Part shown: piece by piece, positions 16,355-24,739 of the stretch | How positions within the stretch are numbered: position 1 is the stretch's first letter | Layout of the letters: each line of letters begins with the position of its first letter | Assembly (NCBI RefSeq): GCF_027594745.1 | Contig: NZ_CP110854.1 | Location: forward strand, 1,550,001-1,614,000 | Length of the DNA: 64,000 bases | Direction of reading: 5' to 3' | DNA from: Saprospira grandis | GTDB lineage: Bacteria > Bacteroidota > Bacteroidia > Chitinophagales > Saprospiraceae | Position numbers and translations under genes: made by a program | The notes under the pieces: generated by a model | What the model was told of the DNA's origin: nothing | The model's input: only the letters and a program-made list of their open reading frames with translations | The model's database searches: none

Positions 16355-17551
16355 ATGAAAAAGCCAATCTTATTATTTGCAGCCAGTTTGTTTTCGCTGG
16401 CCAGCTGGGCGCAGCTTCCCCGCTTAGAAGCGCCTGATTTTATTGAATATGAAAGCCAGCAAGAGGCTGATTTTTTGCTGCCCATAGCAGAGGAAAACAG
16501 TGATTTTAGCTATGCTGGTTTGCAGGCTGCCCGCAACCTCAAGGAGGTCAATATGGAGGGCAGCACCGATGCTTACCCTTGGTTATCTCGGGATGGTTTG
16601 CGTTTATTTTGGACCCAAACTTTTGAGGGGCAGGATAAAATTGTGCAAGCCGAGCGGCCCAATTTAGAAACGCCTTTTGGTCCAGCCAAAGTCATGGGTC
16701 TAAATATGGAAGGGCTAGATAATATGTCTATTTGGCTATCTGAAGATGAGTTGACTGCGGTGCATACAGTAAGAGAAGAAGGTAAAATTGACCTTTATTT
16801 CTCTCAGCGGAAAAATAAAAAAGAAGAATTTTCGACGGCTGCGGCTATCCTTAGCTTGGAAGGTGTTGCCGATCTAGAATTTATTTCGGCTCCTAGCTTA
16901 ACTCAAGATTTAGGAGAACTTTATGTTTATCACTCTGGAAGCAACGGCCAACAAATTTTGCGCTTCAAGTTGGGGGCTTTTCCGGGGCTCTACCAATTTG
17001 AGGATGTGCTGATAGAAGGGGCTGATATAGAGCCCGGGCATCTATCGCATGATGGATTGCGTTTTGTTTGCAATAATGCGCAGCGCGAATTGCTCATTTT
17101 TGAGCGCAGCAGTTTATCGGAAGAATGGGTAGCGCAAGAATCTATTCCCTTGCCCAGCGATTTTAGTCAAGTTGCCTTTTCGGAGCAAGAAATGGTTATG
17201 GTCTATTCTCATGACCGCTTTTGGGAGTCTAACCAATTGCATTTGGCCAAAAGTCTATTTGCCTCTAAAAGCGAGCGCCTAGCGGCAGAAAGTCCCGAAA
17301 AGCTGCAGCTAAAACTCTATCCGCATCCTGTACAGCAGCGTTTTACGGTAGCGCCACTTTTGCCCAAGGGGGCCAGTTTGGAGCGGGCCGAGCTCTATGG
17401 TTTGGCTGGACAAAAGCTCAAGGAGTTTCCTTTAGAGGGGCAAAAAGCCCAATATGAATTTGACTTAGGCAATTTGCCTTCTGGCAGTTATATCTTGCGT
17501 TTATCGGGCCAAGGCTTTTTGCCTGTTTCGCAGTTGGTGGTCAAGCAATAA
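16355..17551 (+). CDS. Secreted beta-propeller-like protein with T9SS sorting domain
   Basis: 398 residues. Signal peptide MKKPILLFAASLFSLASWAQ. The middle (about 60-300) has repeated blades of the TolB/PD40 type: DAYPWLSRDGLRLFWTQT, NMSIWLSEDELTAVHT, GHLSHDGLRFVCNNA. The C-terminal ~80 residues (LKLYPHPVQQRFTV ... LYGLAGQKL ... LPSGSYILRL ... QLVVKQ) are a T9SS type A sorting domain. Likely exported to the surface; ligand unknown. It is a single-gene unit with its own terminator. Confidence 0.9.
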   Translation: MKKPILLFAASLFSLASWAQLPRLEAPDFIEYESQQEADFLLPIAEENSDFSYAGLQAARNLKEVNMEGSTDAYPWLSRDGLRLFWTQTFEGQDKIVQAERPNLETPFGPAKVMGLNMEGLDNMSIWLSEDELTAVHTVREEGKIDLYFSQRKNKKEEFSTAAAILSLEGVADLEFISAPSLTQDLGELYVYHSGSNGQQILRFKLGAFPGLYQFEDVLIEGADIEPGHLSHDGLRFVCNNAQRELLIFERSSLSEEWVAQESIPLPSDFSQVAFSEQEMVMVYSHDRFWESNQLHLAKSLFASKSERLAAESPEKLQLKLYPHPVQQRFTVAPLLPKGASLERAELYGLAGQKLKEFPLEGQKAQYEFDLGNLPSGSYILRLSGQGFLPVSQLVVKQ

Positions 17552-17554
17552 CAT

Positions 17555-17588
17555 AAAAAAAGAGACGGGCTGAGGCTCGTCTCTTTTT
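17555..17588. terminator. Bidirectional terminator
   Basis: AAAAAGAGACGGGC / GCTCGTCTCTTTTT around a TGAG loop, just after the stop of the plus-strand gene and downstream of the minus-strand anti-sigma-like gene. Confidence 0.85.
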
Positions 17589-17663
17589 ATAATAGGGAAA
17601 CTGTTGAAGAGGATGCGACCAGATCTCGGGCGAGATGCTGCCTCTATACAGTAAAAGATAGGA

Positions 17664-17912
17664 TCAATAGGAGGAAGTACTGGGGTCGCTAATTTTGGTT
17701 TTAATACTTTGCACCAAGGCCGAGGAGACGTTTCTCCGGCCCACTTTTTTGCGTAAAAATTCTCTAAAGGATTTCTCCTGTTCCAATTTGGCGAGTTGTT
17801 CGGGAGATTCCATAATGGCATCTAAAAAATTGCGGCTTTCTTCTGGAGCGAGCGCCCCATCTAGGTACATGACCAGACGGCGGTTGAACTCCTTCTCAGT
17901 TAGTCCATTCAT
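17664..17912 (-). CDS. Small anti-sigma-factor-like protein
   Basis: 82 residues, soluble. The pattern YLDGALAPEESRNFLDAIMESPEQLAKLEQEKSFREFLRKKV resembles the short anti-sigma-like proteins often encoded just after ECF sigma genes in Bacteroidota (from memory). No His/Cys zinc motif and no transmembrane segment is present, so it is not a classical ZAS anti-sigma factor. It lies 144 bp downstream of the sigma gene at 18057-18698 on the same strand, which supports a regulatory pairing. Function is inferred. Confidence 0.65.
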   Translation of the reverse strand: MNGLTEKEFNRRLVMYLDGALAPEESRNFLDAIMESPEQLAKLEQEKSFREFLRKKVGRRNVSSALVQSIKTKISDPSTSSY

Positions 17913-18056
17913 AACTGTACTGTTTTAGTAAATTGAGAATAGTTTGCATCTATTTCAAATAGCGCCCCTTCTTTTAAGAGGCGCCTGATAATTTGAAGTT
18001 TCTTGCTAACGGCTTAAAGCGCCTAAATAGTTCGTTTTCGGTCTGTTAAAAGCGAA

Positions 18057-18698
18057 TTATTTATTTTTTTGGCCTCTATAATCCTTATATCCTAACTTTT
18101 CGGCATAGCTACGCAGCTGCTCTTTGAGCATATTACGAGCGCGGTGCAGACGCGAGCGCACCGTACCGATAGGGACATCAATAATTTTGGCAATTTCCTC
18201 ATAGGTAAAGCCTTCAATATCGCAGAGCAAAATGACGGTGCGAAAATCTACAGCTAGAGAATTAATTGCGGTGGTTACCTCATCGCCAATCATGCCTTGA
18301 AAGATTTCTTGGCGGAGGTCCATGAAATCTACATAACTTGCATCTTCGGTATCATGATAGCTCACAATGTCCTCATAATCCACCTTTTGCGGACGTTTAC
18401 TCTTTTTGCGATACTGATTAATGAAGGCATTTTTCAGAATCTTAAAGAGCCAAGCTTTGGCATTGGTTCCGGGCTGGTATCGATGTATAAACCGATAGGC
18501 CTTGAGATAAGTTTCTTGTACCAGGTCATTTGCATCATCTTCATTGTAAGTCAGATGATAGGCAAAGTTGTACAAGGCATTAATTTGAGGCATAAGTTCC
18601 TCATTAAAGACCTGCAGTTCTTCTGCAGTGACTTCTCGTTCTTCTTTTTGAGGTTCCTGTTCTTGGTTTTCCTCATCGGGTAGAGAGTGCTCTTCCAT
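18057..18698 (-). CDS. ECF-type RNA polymerase sigma factor
   Basis: 213 residues from the ATG at 18698 (MEEHSLPDEENQ). An upstream open extension to 18830 translates repeat copy 6 and was discarded. After an acidic N-terminus, region 2 is visible as LYNFAYHLTYNEDDANDLVQETYLKAYRF and PGTNAKAWLFKILKNAFINQYRKK (about residues 47-100), and region 4 as AVDFRTVILLCDIEGFTYEEIAKIIDVPIGTVRSRLHRAR (about 150-195). Sigma-70 family, group 4. It is probably controlled with the small downstream protein at 17664-17912. Confidence 0.92.
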   Translation of the reverse strand: MEEHSLPDEENQEQEPQKEEREVTAEELQVFNEELMPQINALYNFAYHLTYNEDDANDLVQETYLKAYRFIHRYQPGTNAKAWLFKILKNAFINQYRKKSKRPQKVDYEDIVSYHDTEDASYVDFMDLRQEIFQGMIGDEVTTAINSLAVDFRTVILLCDIEGFTYEEIAKIIDVPIGTVRSRLHRARNMLKEQLRSYAEKLGYKDYRGQKNK

Positions 18699-18744
18699 GG
18701 TATTGAGATACTGGAGTTGTTGGAATATTCTGCTGTTTTTTTTT

Positions 18745-18877
18745 GGGGCTGCCCCGGCCTTTGGCCGGGTCGGGCTGTGTCGTGGCTCGCAGGTCTGCTC
18801 GGCCCTGCAGTTTTTTTCGCTTCGCTTCAAAAAACTTGGGTCTGGCCCTTCGGGCCACCACTATCCATCCCTCAGCC
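18745..18877 (+). repeat. GC-rich modular repeat, copy 6 (GGGGCTGCCCC subtype)
   Basis: Slot stems GGCC/GGCC, AGTTTTTT/AAAAAACT around TCGCTTCGCTTC, and GGCCC/GGGCC. Ends ATCCATCCCTCAGCC. It lies immediately upstream of the minus-strand sigma gene. Confidence 0.92.
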
Positions 18878-18901
18878 AGATTTAATCGCGCTGCTTTGGC
18901 C

Positions 18902-19007
18902 ATAGTTTGTTATGAATTTTGTGCTAGTCCAGCTATTTTTTGAGGGCATAGCCTTCGCTATGGTCGAGAAAAATAGGGCCGACTAGCGCTAAATTGCTGC
19001 AAACTAT
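18902..19007. repeat. 106-bp imperfect inverted repeat
   Basis: Nested arms: ATAGTTTG (18902) with CAAACTAT (19000-19007); GCTAGTC (18923) with GACTAGC (18981-18987); CTATTTTT with AAAAATAG; CATAGC/GCTATG around a CTTC-type loop. It may be a structured RNA or a small inverted-repeat element. No second copy was seen in the window. Confidence 0.7.
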
Positions 19008-19075
19008 AAAAGTGAGTGCGGTTAAATTTGGCTATTGCCTGCGGGCCTTCGGCCCTGTCTCCGCTAAAAAGGCCA

Positions 19076-19102
19076 GCCTTCAACTTTTGAGGGGTTGAAG
19101 GC
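19076..19102 (-). terminator. Possible terminator of gene 19166-19528
   Basis: GCCTTCAAC pairs with GTTGAAGGC around a 9-nt loop. On the minus strand a TTTTT run follows after five bases. Weak T-tract placement makes this tentative. Confidence 0.45.
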
Positions 19103-19165
19103 CAACAAATTTAGTATCTTTTTGGGAAGAATCCAGTAAATGGTCCAAAAAGGAGAATTTGCAGT

Positions 19166-19528
19166 TTAGCGTCTGCCAGCTTGGCGGTACAAACGCTGCA
19201 AAATATCGGCAAATTTAGCGTCAGTTTTGAGGCGGCTGTGGTCGGCTTCGGGCATGTAATAGCTCAATTTTTTTAGAAAGATCCCTTTAAAGGCCTCGTA
19301 ATTTTCATGATTGCGAGTAGGGAGATATTGAGCAGAACGGTTGGCTACATCCACCAATTCTGCAGTAGCCTGATAATCCTTGCGAAGAAGGTCTAGCAAA
19401 TCGCTAATGGGGTTGGCAGCTACAGTTGTGCTGGCAGCGGGAGCAGCAGCTGCTCTATGTTGAGCGCTAGCTTCTTGGCCAATAAATAAAAAGGCGAGAA
19501 GAGCAAAACTAAGTATCCACTTATACAT
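19166..19528 (-). CDS. Small exported protein of unknown function
   Basis: 120 residues. Signal peptide MYKWILSFALLAFLFIGQEASA, then an Ala/Pro/Thr-rich linker (AAAAPAASTTVAA), then a ~75-residue helical domain (ISDLLDLLRKDYQATAELVDVANRSAQYL ... FADILQRLYRQAGRR). No family recognised. It is a single-gene unit; the ~180-bp spacer upstream shows no clear promoter. Confidence 0.7.
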   Translation of the reverse strand: MYKWILSFALLAFLFIGQEASAQHRAAAAPAASTTVAANPISDLLDLLRKDYQATAELVDVANRSAQYLPTRNHENYEAFKGIFLKKLSYYMPEADHSRLKTDAKFADILQRLYRQAGRR

Positions 19529-19724
19529 GATGATGATTATTTTTCTGTGAAATTAACTTGAGACTTACGAATATACAAAGAACTCATTTAAAAACAACGG
19601 TCCTTGCTGAGGAATGCTAATTTTGCGCTCTTCTGCCTTATTTTTTTCTGCCATAGCGCTTTAAAAATGCCTTGAAAAACAGCTAACTATTCATTGGTTG
19701 CTTTAAGGGCTATTCATTTTGCGG

Positions 19725-19878
19725 CAAGCAGGCGGCGCAGCCGCCGCAAAGGAGCGAAGCGACTTGGCCTACCGATGTGCAGCAGTGCGGCGCAGCCGCA
19801 GACCGAGGCCGTCAGGCCGAAGGGCCGAGCGAACAGCGAGCTGCGAAACGTAGGGCCGCAGCGCAGCTGCGGAGGCCC
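19725..19878 (-). repeat. GC-rich modular repeat, copy 7 (GCGGAGGCCCC subtype)
   Basis: Minus-oriented; contains CACATCGGTAGGCC-type end, slot stem GGCCTGACGGCC and a divergent core GCTCGCTGTTCGCTCGGCC. It lies upstream of fumC. Confidence 0.85.
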
Positions 19879-19961
19879 CTATAAAAAACTGTAATAAAAT
19901 CGCCATACTTATATATAGAAGTTGTAAATTGCTTTTTTATGACCTAAAAAAATCAAGATTC

Positions 19962-21353
19962 ATGGCGACTCGTCAAGAGAAAGATTCTATCGGATATGTA
20001 GAAGTGCCCGCCGACAAATATTGGGCCGCACAAACGCAACGTTCTAAGGAAAACTTCCAGATTGGAGGGCAGCGCATGCCTTTGGAGATTACGCATGCTT
20101 TTGCCATTTTGAAAAAAGCGGCAGCTTTGACCAACAATAAATTGGGGGTTTTGGCTGATGATAAGGCTGAAATCATTGCTAAAGTTTGCGATGAGGTGCT
20201 TACGGGCGCTTTAGATGATCAGTTTCCTTTGGTGGTTTGGCAGACGGGTTCTGGTACGCAATCGAATATGAACATGAACGAAGTGGTGGCCAATCGTGCG
20301 CATGTACTTTTGGGCGGTAGTTTGGAGGATAAGGTGAAAAAAATCCACCCCAACGATGACGTCAATAAATCGCAGTCTTCCAATGATACTTTTCCAACGG
20401 CCATGCATATTGCGGCCTATAAAATGTTGGTAGAGAACACGATTCCGGGTTTGGAGCAATTGCGCAATCGTTTGGATGAGAAAGCCAAAGCCTATGCGGA
20501 GGTAGTAAAAATTGGCCGCACGCACTTTATGGATGCTACTCCGGTGACAGTGGGCCAAGAGCTTTCTGGTTTTGTAGCACAATTGGATCATGGCATTCGC
20601 GCCATTAAGAATAGTCTTCCTCATTTGGCCGAATTAGCCTTGGGAGGAACCGCAGTAGGGACTGGATTGAATACCCCTGCGGGTTATGCCGAAGAGGTAG
20701 CCGCTCAGATTGCGGACCTAACGGGCTTGCCTTTTGTGACTGCCCCCAATAAATTTGAAGCTTTGGCTGCACATGATGCCATTGTAGAATCTCATGGAGC
20801 GTTGAAAACTGTGGCCGTTTCTTTGATGAAAATTGGCAATGACATTCGGATGTTGGCTTCTGGTCCACGTTGTGGAATTGGAGAATACACCATTCCCGCC
20901 AATGAGCCCGGTTCTTCGATCATGCCTGGCAAGGTAAATCCCACACAGGCCGAGGCCCTTACTATGGCCATGGCACAGGTTGTTGGAAATGATGTAGCTA
21001 TTAATGTAGGTGGCATGACGGGGCAATTTCAGCTCAACGTCTTCAAGCCCATGATGATTTTCAACTTCTTGATGTCGGCTCGTTTGATTGGGGATGCTTG
21101 TCGCTCTTTTGAGAGCAACTGCATTGCTGGATTGGAGCCTCAATTGAACAACATTGCCAAAAACTTGGAGAACTCCTTGATGTTGGTGACGGCCCTCAAC
21201 ACGCATATTGGTTATGACAAAGCCTCTGAAATTGCGAAAAAGGCCTATAAAGAAAACAGCACCCTCAAAGAAGCTGGTTTGGCCCTAGGGTATTTGACCG
21301 CAGAAGAGTTTGATGCTTGGGTTCGCCCCGAAAACATGATTGGCAGTCTTTAG
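19962..21353 (+). CDS. fumC: Class II fumarate hydratase
   Basis: Interconverts fumarate and malate in the TCA cycle; cytoplasmic homotetramer. 463 residues, the normal length. The superfamily signature GSSIMPGKVNPTQ is clear (about residue 316), and TGSGTQSNMNMNEV (about 98) and GRTHFMDATPVTVGQE (about 183) match class II fumarases. The open frame begins at 19929, but the ATG at 19962 (MATRQEKDSIGYVEVP) matches family starts. A strong terminator follows. Confidence 0.96.
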   Translation: MATRQEKDSIGYVEVPADKYWAAQTQRSKENFQIGGQRMPLEITHAFAILKKAAALTNNKLGVLADDKAEIIAKVCDEVLTGALDDQFPLVVWQTGSGTQSNMNMNEVVANRAHVLLGGSLEDKVKKIHPNDDVNKSQSSNDTFPTAMHIAAYKMLVENTIPGLEQLRNRLDEKAKAYAEVVKIGRTHFMDATPVTVGQELSGFVAQLDHGIRAIKNSLPHLAELALGGTAVGTGLNTPAGYAEEVAAQIADLTGLPFVTAPNKFEALAAHDAIVESHGALKTVAVSLMKIGNDIRMLASGPRCGIGEYTIPANEPGSSIMPGKVNPTQAEALTMAMAQVVGNDVAINVGGMTGQFQLNVFKPMMIFNFLMSARLIGDACRSFESNCIAGLEPQLNNIAKNLENSLMLVTALNTHIGYDKASEIAKKAYKENSTLKEAGLALGYLTAEEFDAWVRPENMIGSL

Positions 21354-21375
21354 AGAATTGCCCTCTTCCTAGCAG

Positions 21376-21412
21376 AAAAAGCAGCTTGCGCGATGCGCAA
21401 GCTGCTTTTTTT
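21376..21412 (+). terminator. Terminator of fumC
   Basis: AAAAAGCAGCTTGCGC / GCGCAAGCTGCTTTTT around GAT, 22 bp after the stop, followed by a T run. Confidence 0.9.
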
Positions 21413-21491
21413 GGGCCAAAAAAAAGCGCCAAGCCCGAAGGCAGAGCGCTCTAGATGGCTTTTCAATTGTCAGGATAAAAAAGCCTAATTC

Positions 21492-22019
21492 TTATTTTGT
21501 ACGGCCCAAAGTATCGCCATAGCGATTATGGATCAGGGCTTTTAACTCTTTGCGGGCAAAGAAAATGCGGCTCTTAACGGTACCCAAAGGCAACTGCAAC
21601 TGATCGGCAATTTCTTGGTACTTATAGCCATAGTAATGCATCATAAAGGGGATGCGGATACTATCATCTAGAGAGGCAATCATTTTTTGGAGCTCCTGCA
21701 TCAGGATACCCGATTCGGCCCCATTAGAAACCGTTTGCCCTCCAGTATTGAGATAATACTGATTATCGGTAGCATCGAAGATGGTATTGGCCTTCATCTT
21801 CTTGCGATAATTGTTGATGAAAATATTGCGCATGATAGTAAACAACCAAGCCTTGAGGTTGGTCCCCGGGCGGAACTTATCTTTATTGGTGAGCGCTCTA
21901 AAGGCCGTTTCTTGATAAAGATCTTTAGAGTCTTCTGAGCTTTTAGTCAGTTTGTAGGCAAAGGCCTGAAGGATGCCCGCCATTTCATGGATTTGAACGC
22001 TAAATTCAGAGCTAGACAT
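21492..22019 (-). CDS. ECF-type RNA polymerase sigma factor
   Basis: 175 residues from the ATG at 22019 (MSSSEFSVQIHEM). Region 2: LQAFAYKLTKSSEDSKDLYQETAFRALTNKDKF and PGTNLKAWLFTIMRNIFINNYRKKM. Region 4: MMHYYGYKYQEIADQLQLPLGTVKSRIFFARKELK. Sigma-70 group 4, paralogous to the factor at 18057-18698 but without its acidic N-terminus. A good promoter lies 51 bp upstream (22070-22100). No anti-sigma gene is adjacent. Confidence 0.92.
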   Translation of the reverse strand: MSSSEFSVQIHEMAGILQAFAYKLTKSSEDSKDLYQETAFRALTNKDKFRPGTNLKAWLFTIMRNIFINNYRKKMKANTIFDATDNQYYLNTGGQTVSNGAESGILMQELQKMIASLDDSIRIPFMMHYYGYKYQEIADQLQLPLGTVKSRIFFARKELKALIHNRYGDTLGRTK

Positions 22020-22069
22020 AAGGCATGCATTTTTTGTGATTCTTAAAAACTGTTGAACTTTCAACACTT

Positions 22070-22100
22070 CAAATATAAGGCAATCTTAAACAAAAAACAA
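22070..22100 (-). promoter_or_regulatory. Bacteroidota-type promoter of the sigma gene
   Basis: Minus strand: TTG at 22100-22098, 20-bp spacer, TATATTTG at 22077-22070. Fits TTG-N20-TANNTTTG, 51 bp before the ATG. Confidence 0.75.
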
Positions 22101-22300
22101 AACTTTGTTCTAATTAAATGTAGCTACATCAATTAATTTAGCTTACTCTTAAGAGCCATGTAAAACATAATACACTGATTTACAATCAATTAAAACAAAG
22201 AGCCTTAAAATTGTCTTAATGTAAGTTTTCAAAAAAAATTGAAAGTTGTATAGTCTTTAGGGCCGTTTTTCTGTTTGTTTAGCCCCTATTAGGGCAAATA

Positions 22301-22340
22301 AAAAGCGGAATAACTGGCAAAAACCAGCAGTTATCCCGCT
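22301..22340 (-). terminator. Terminator of the receiver-like gene
   Basis: AGCGG-AATAACTG pairs with CAGTTATCCCGCT; on the minus strand the stem is followed by TTTTTATTTG. Confidence 0.75.
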
Positions 22341-22375
22341 AATAAACAATGACTTAAGCTAATAGACAAAATCTA

Positions 22376-22777
22376 TTAGCCATTTATTAAACAGCTACTA
22401 ATTGCCTGCTCCAATTTGTTTAATGGGCCCGAAAGAGAGAAATAGGCATTGGCGCCAGCTGCTGCACAAAGCGCAATTAGGCTAGGACTCTCATGCTGAT
22501 CGACCACAAAAATAGGCGCATCTGGATAAGCATCTCTTAAGGTTTTGAGGCATTCTACTCCTTTCTGGTAGGCGTCATCGGTATTGATAATAAAAATATT
22601 GGTTTGGCTCAGCTGTTCTTTTTGCTCATTGAGCCAACAGGAGGCACAAGCCGGCAAGGCTAGATAAGCTAGCGCAAGACGGCTCTGCTCGGCCAGGAGC
22701 TCGGCCAAGGTTTCAGATACCAACTTATTTTGTCCTAAAATCAATAATTGCATGCCAGCCATTTCAAATGGGTTCAT
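22376..22777 (-). CDS. Receiver-fold protein lacking phosphorylation residues
   Basis: 133 residues. The layout fits a CheY-like receiver: strand 1 MQLLILGQNK, strand 3 NIFIINTDDAYQ, strand 4 APIFVVDQHESPS, strand 5 GANAYFSLS, final helix PLNKLEQAISSCLI. The acidic pair after strand 1, the phospho-acceptor Asp after strand 3 and the Lys after strand 5 are not in place (GQN, NT and SLS instead), so it is probably a phosphorylation-independent pseudo-receiver. No output domain. The start could be any of three early Met codons. Confidence 0.6.
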   Translation of the reverse strand: MNPFEMAGMQLLILGQNKLVSETLAELLAEQSRLALAYLALPACASCWLNEQKEQLSQTNIFIINTDDAYQKGVECLKTLRDAYPDAPIFVVDQHESPSLIALCAAAGANAYFSLSGPLNKLEQAISSCLING

Positions 22778-22932
22778 TAAACATTCAATTATATAAAGTC
22801 GGCTGCTTTTCTACATCAAAGAAGTTCTTAATCCTATAATTTAGGCGTTTTACCTAATCTACAGGCATTTATGGACCAATTTTTGATTATCTAAAAAAGA
22901 ACATTTACTTAGCCCTCATTTCTAAAAAATAT

Positions 22933-23082
22933 ATGCTACTAGTTATTACCCTTTATATTCTCATTTTCTCACAACTCCTCCGCTCTATTTGGGAAGAAGG
23001 CAGCCTGGTCTACAAAGACCCCAAGTTTTGGCTACAGCTCTTCTCTATTTTTATAGTGGCCTACGTCTATATTGGGATCTAG
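22933..23082 (+). CDS. 49-residue single-pass membrane protein
   Basis: ATG at 22933 opens a 49-codon frame: MLLVITLYILIFSQLLRSIW, a charged middle EEGSLVYKDPK, then FWLQLFSIFIVAYVYIGI. Two hydrophobic segments flank a short charged loop. A strong terminator begins two bases after its stop, which supports transcription in this direction. No family recognised. Convergent with nadC. Confidence 0.55.
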   Translation: MLLVITLYILIFSQLLRSIWEEGSLVYKDPKFWLQLFSIFIVAYVYIGI

Positions 23083-23083
23083 T

Positions 23084-23122
23084 AAAAAAGCCGCTGAAGG
23101 AGTATTCCTTCAGCGGCTTTTC
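23084..23122. terminator. Bidirectional terminator
   Basis: AAAAAAGCCGCTGAAGGA / TCCTTCAGCGGCTTTT around GTAT, between the convergent small ORF and nadC. Confidence 0.9.
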
Positions 23123-23130
23123 TGTTGAAT

Positions 23131-23988
23131 CTAGCTTTTTTTCAAGCTCAGGTCCAAACTCTGAAAAGAGTGGGTTAATGCCCCTACCGAAATAAAATCG
23201 ACGCCCGTTTCGGCATAAGCCCTAAGGTTTTCTAAGGTGATGCCTCCCGAGGCCTCGGTCTCAAATTCTCCTTTAATTTTGGCCAAGGCGGTTTTGATTT
23301 CTGCCGGACTAAAATTGTCCAACATGATCCGATCCACCTGCCCCATTTCCAAAACGGCTTCTAGCTCGGCCATATCCCGCACCTCTACCGTAATGGCCAA
23401 ATCCTTGTTTTCGGCCACCAAATAAAATAACACTTGCTGAATGGCCGTCTGCACATCCCCACAAAAATCAATATGATTATCCTTAATCATAATTCGGTCA
23501 TATAAACCCGTTCTGTAGTTGTTGCCTCCGCCAATGCGCACCGCCCATTTTTCTAAAAAACGTAGCGTAGGCGTTGTTTTTCGCGTATCTAATAACTGCA
23601 CCTTCAAACCCACTACTTCTTCTACATAACGAGCCGTCAAACTGGCAATTCCACTCATCCGCTGCATGCAGTTCAAAATTAGGCGCTCTACCTTCAAAAT
23701 GCTTTGGCTAGGCCCCGACAAACGAAAGGCAATATCGCCTACCGCCACCTTGGCCCCATCTTCCAAAAATACCTCTATGCTCAATTCAGGCGTAAGCTGG
23801 GCCAAAATAGCCTTGGCCAACTCTACTCCAGCCAAAACTCCCGCATCTTTAACCAATAAATTGGCCGTCCCTTGGGCCTCCTTATCTATGCAGGCCAAAG
23901 AAGTATGATCCCCATCTCCTAGGTCTTCTTTGATCGCTCTATTGATAAAATCTTCTAATTCAACAGCATCAATTCCCTCAATTCTCAT
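23131..23988 (-). CDS. nadC: Nicotinate-nucleotide pyrophosphorylase (carboxylating)
   Basis: Quinolinate phosphoribosyltransferase: converts quinolinate and PRPP to nicotinate mononucleotide in NAD synthesis. 285 residues. Family motifs: EDLGDGDHTS (about 20-29), NCMQRMSGIASLT (about 107-119), LLDTRKTTPTLRFLEKWAVRIGGG (about 131-154), HRxG-equivalent NNYRTGLYDRIMIKDNH, and the C-terminal EASGGITLENL. Stands alone on its strand; nadA/nadB are not in the window. Confidence 0.96.
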   Translation of the reverse strand: MRIEGIDAVELEDFINRAIKEDLGDGDHTSLACIDKEAQGTANLLVKDAGVLAGVELAKAILAQLTPELSIEVFLEDGAKVAVGDIAFRLSGPSQSILKVERLILNCMQRMSGIASLTARYVEEVVGLKVQLLDTRKTTPTLRFLEKWAVRIGGGNNYRTGLYDRIMIKDNHIDFCGDVQTAIQQVLFYLVAENKDLAITVEVRDMAELEAVLEMGQVDRIMLDNFSPAEIKTALAKIKGEFETEASGGITLENLRAYAETGVDFISVGALTHSFQSLDLSLKKS

Positions 23989-24072
23989 GTTTATACATTT
24001 ATTTTATTGATAATCAAATTTTTAATTATTCTATTCTAGCTAAAACGAATAATAACTGTGATAGCCGTCACC

Positions 24073-24102
24073 TTGCCAAGCTGCCAAAAATACCTATATT
24101 TG
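24073..24102 (+). promoter_or_regulatory. Bacteroidota-type promoter of the DUF983 gene
   Basis: TTG at 24073-24075, 19-bp spacer, TATATTTG at 24095-24102. It gives a leader of about 110 nt before the ATG at 24219. Confidence 0.75.
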
Positions 24103-24218
24103 TCATAGACAAACAAAGCGCTTGAACTCTTTTTTTTATCCATCATCCTGACGAGCTCAAGCCCAATACATCATCATCTGTGCCCTCTCATCAAGGACAC
24201 TACAAATTGCAAATAATT

Positions 24219-24623
24219 ATGGCTAAAAGAGGAAAAATCGCTGCCATTTTGCTCAACAAATGTCCCCGCTGCCATGAAGGCGATATGTTCAAAACTGGCA
24301 TTACTGGCGGAATTTATAATATGCACGAAACCTGCCCCTACTGCGACCAACGCTTCGAAACAGAACCCGGTTTTTTCTGGGGCGCTATGTATATTGGCTA
24401 TGGCCTCAGCGGTGGCTACATGCTCAGCTCTGTAACCCTACTTATGTTTGTTGCCGGACTTAGCGTGAATATGGCCTTTATGGTCGCTATTCTAGGCGCT
24501 ATCGTGATCCTGCCTATCAATGCTCGCCTGGCCCGCTCTATCTGGATCCATATTTATGTGGGCTACGACAAAGAATTGGTCGATGAGATCGAAGAACAAA
24601 AACAACATGCCGTAGATGCCTAA
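24219..24623 (+). CDS. DUF983 membrane protein
   Basis: 134 residues from the ATG at 24219 (MAKRGKIAAILLNKCPRCHEGDMF); an upstream GTG at 24180 is less likely. Two Cys pairs, CPRC (about 15-18) and CPYC (about 39-42), form a zinc-ribbon-like cytoplasmic head with HETCPYCDQRFETEPGFFWGAMYIGYG, followed by two transmembrane segments. This is the DUF983 family, common in Bacteroidota and Alphaproteobacteria. Biochemical role unknown. Confidence 0.85.
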   Translation: MAKRGKIAAILLNKCPRCHEGDMFKTGITGGIYNMHETCPYCDQRFETEPGFFWGAMYIGYGLSGGYMLSSVTLLMFVAGLSVNMAFMVAILGAIVILPINARLARSIWIHIYVGYDKELVDEIEEQKQHAVDA

Positions 24624-24739
24624 TTAAGGCCCCTACTCAAGATACTCTTGCGCACTTCCCTTTTTAGTTTCGGCTATGGGGGAAGTTTTTTATTTTATGG
24701 CCCTAATACTAGATAATATGATGAAGTATTTTTCTTTTT

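Larger units (their letters stand above)
22020..22375. other. Intergenic spacer with one promoter and one terminator
   Basis: AT-rich (roughly 70% by eye). Besides the sigma promoter at 22070-22100 and the terminator at 22301-22340, no ORF, repeat or other site was recognised. Confidence 0.6.
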
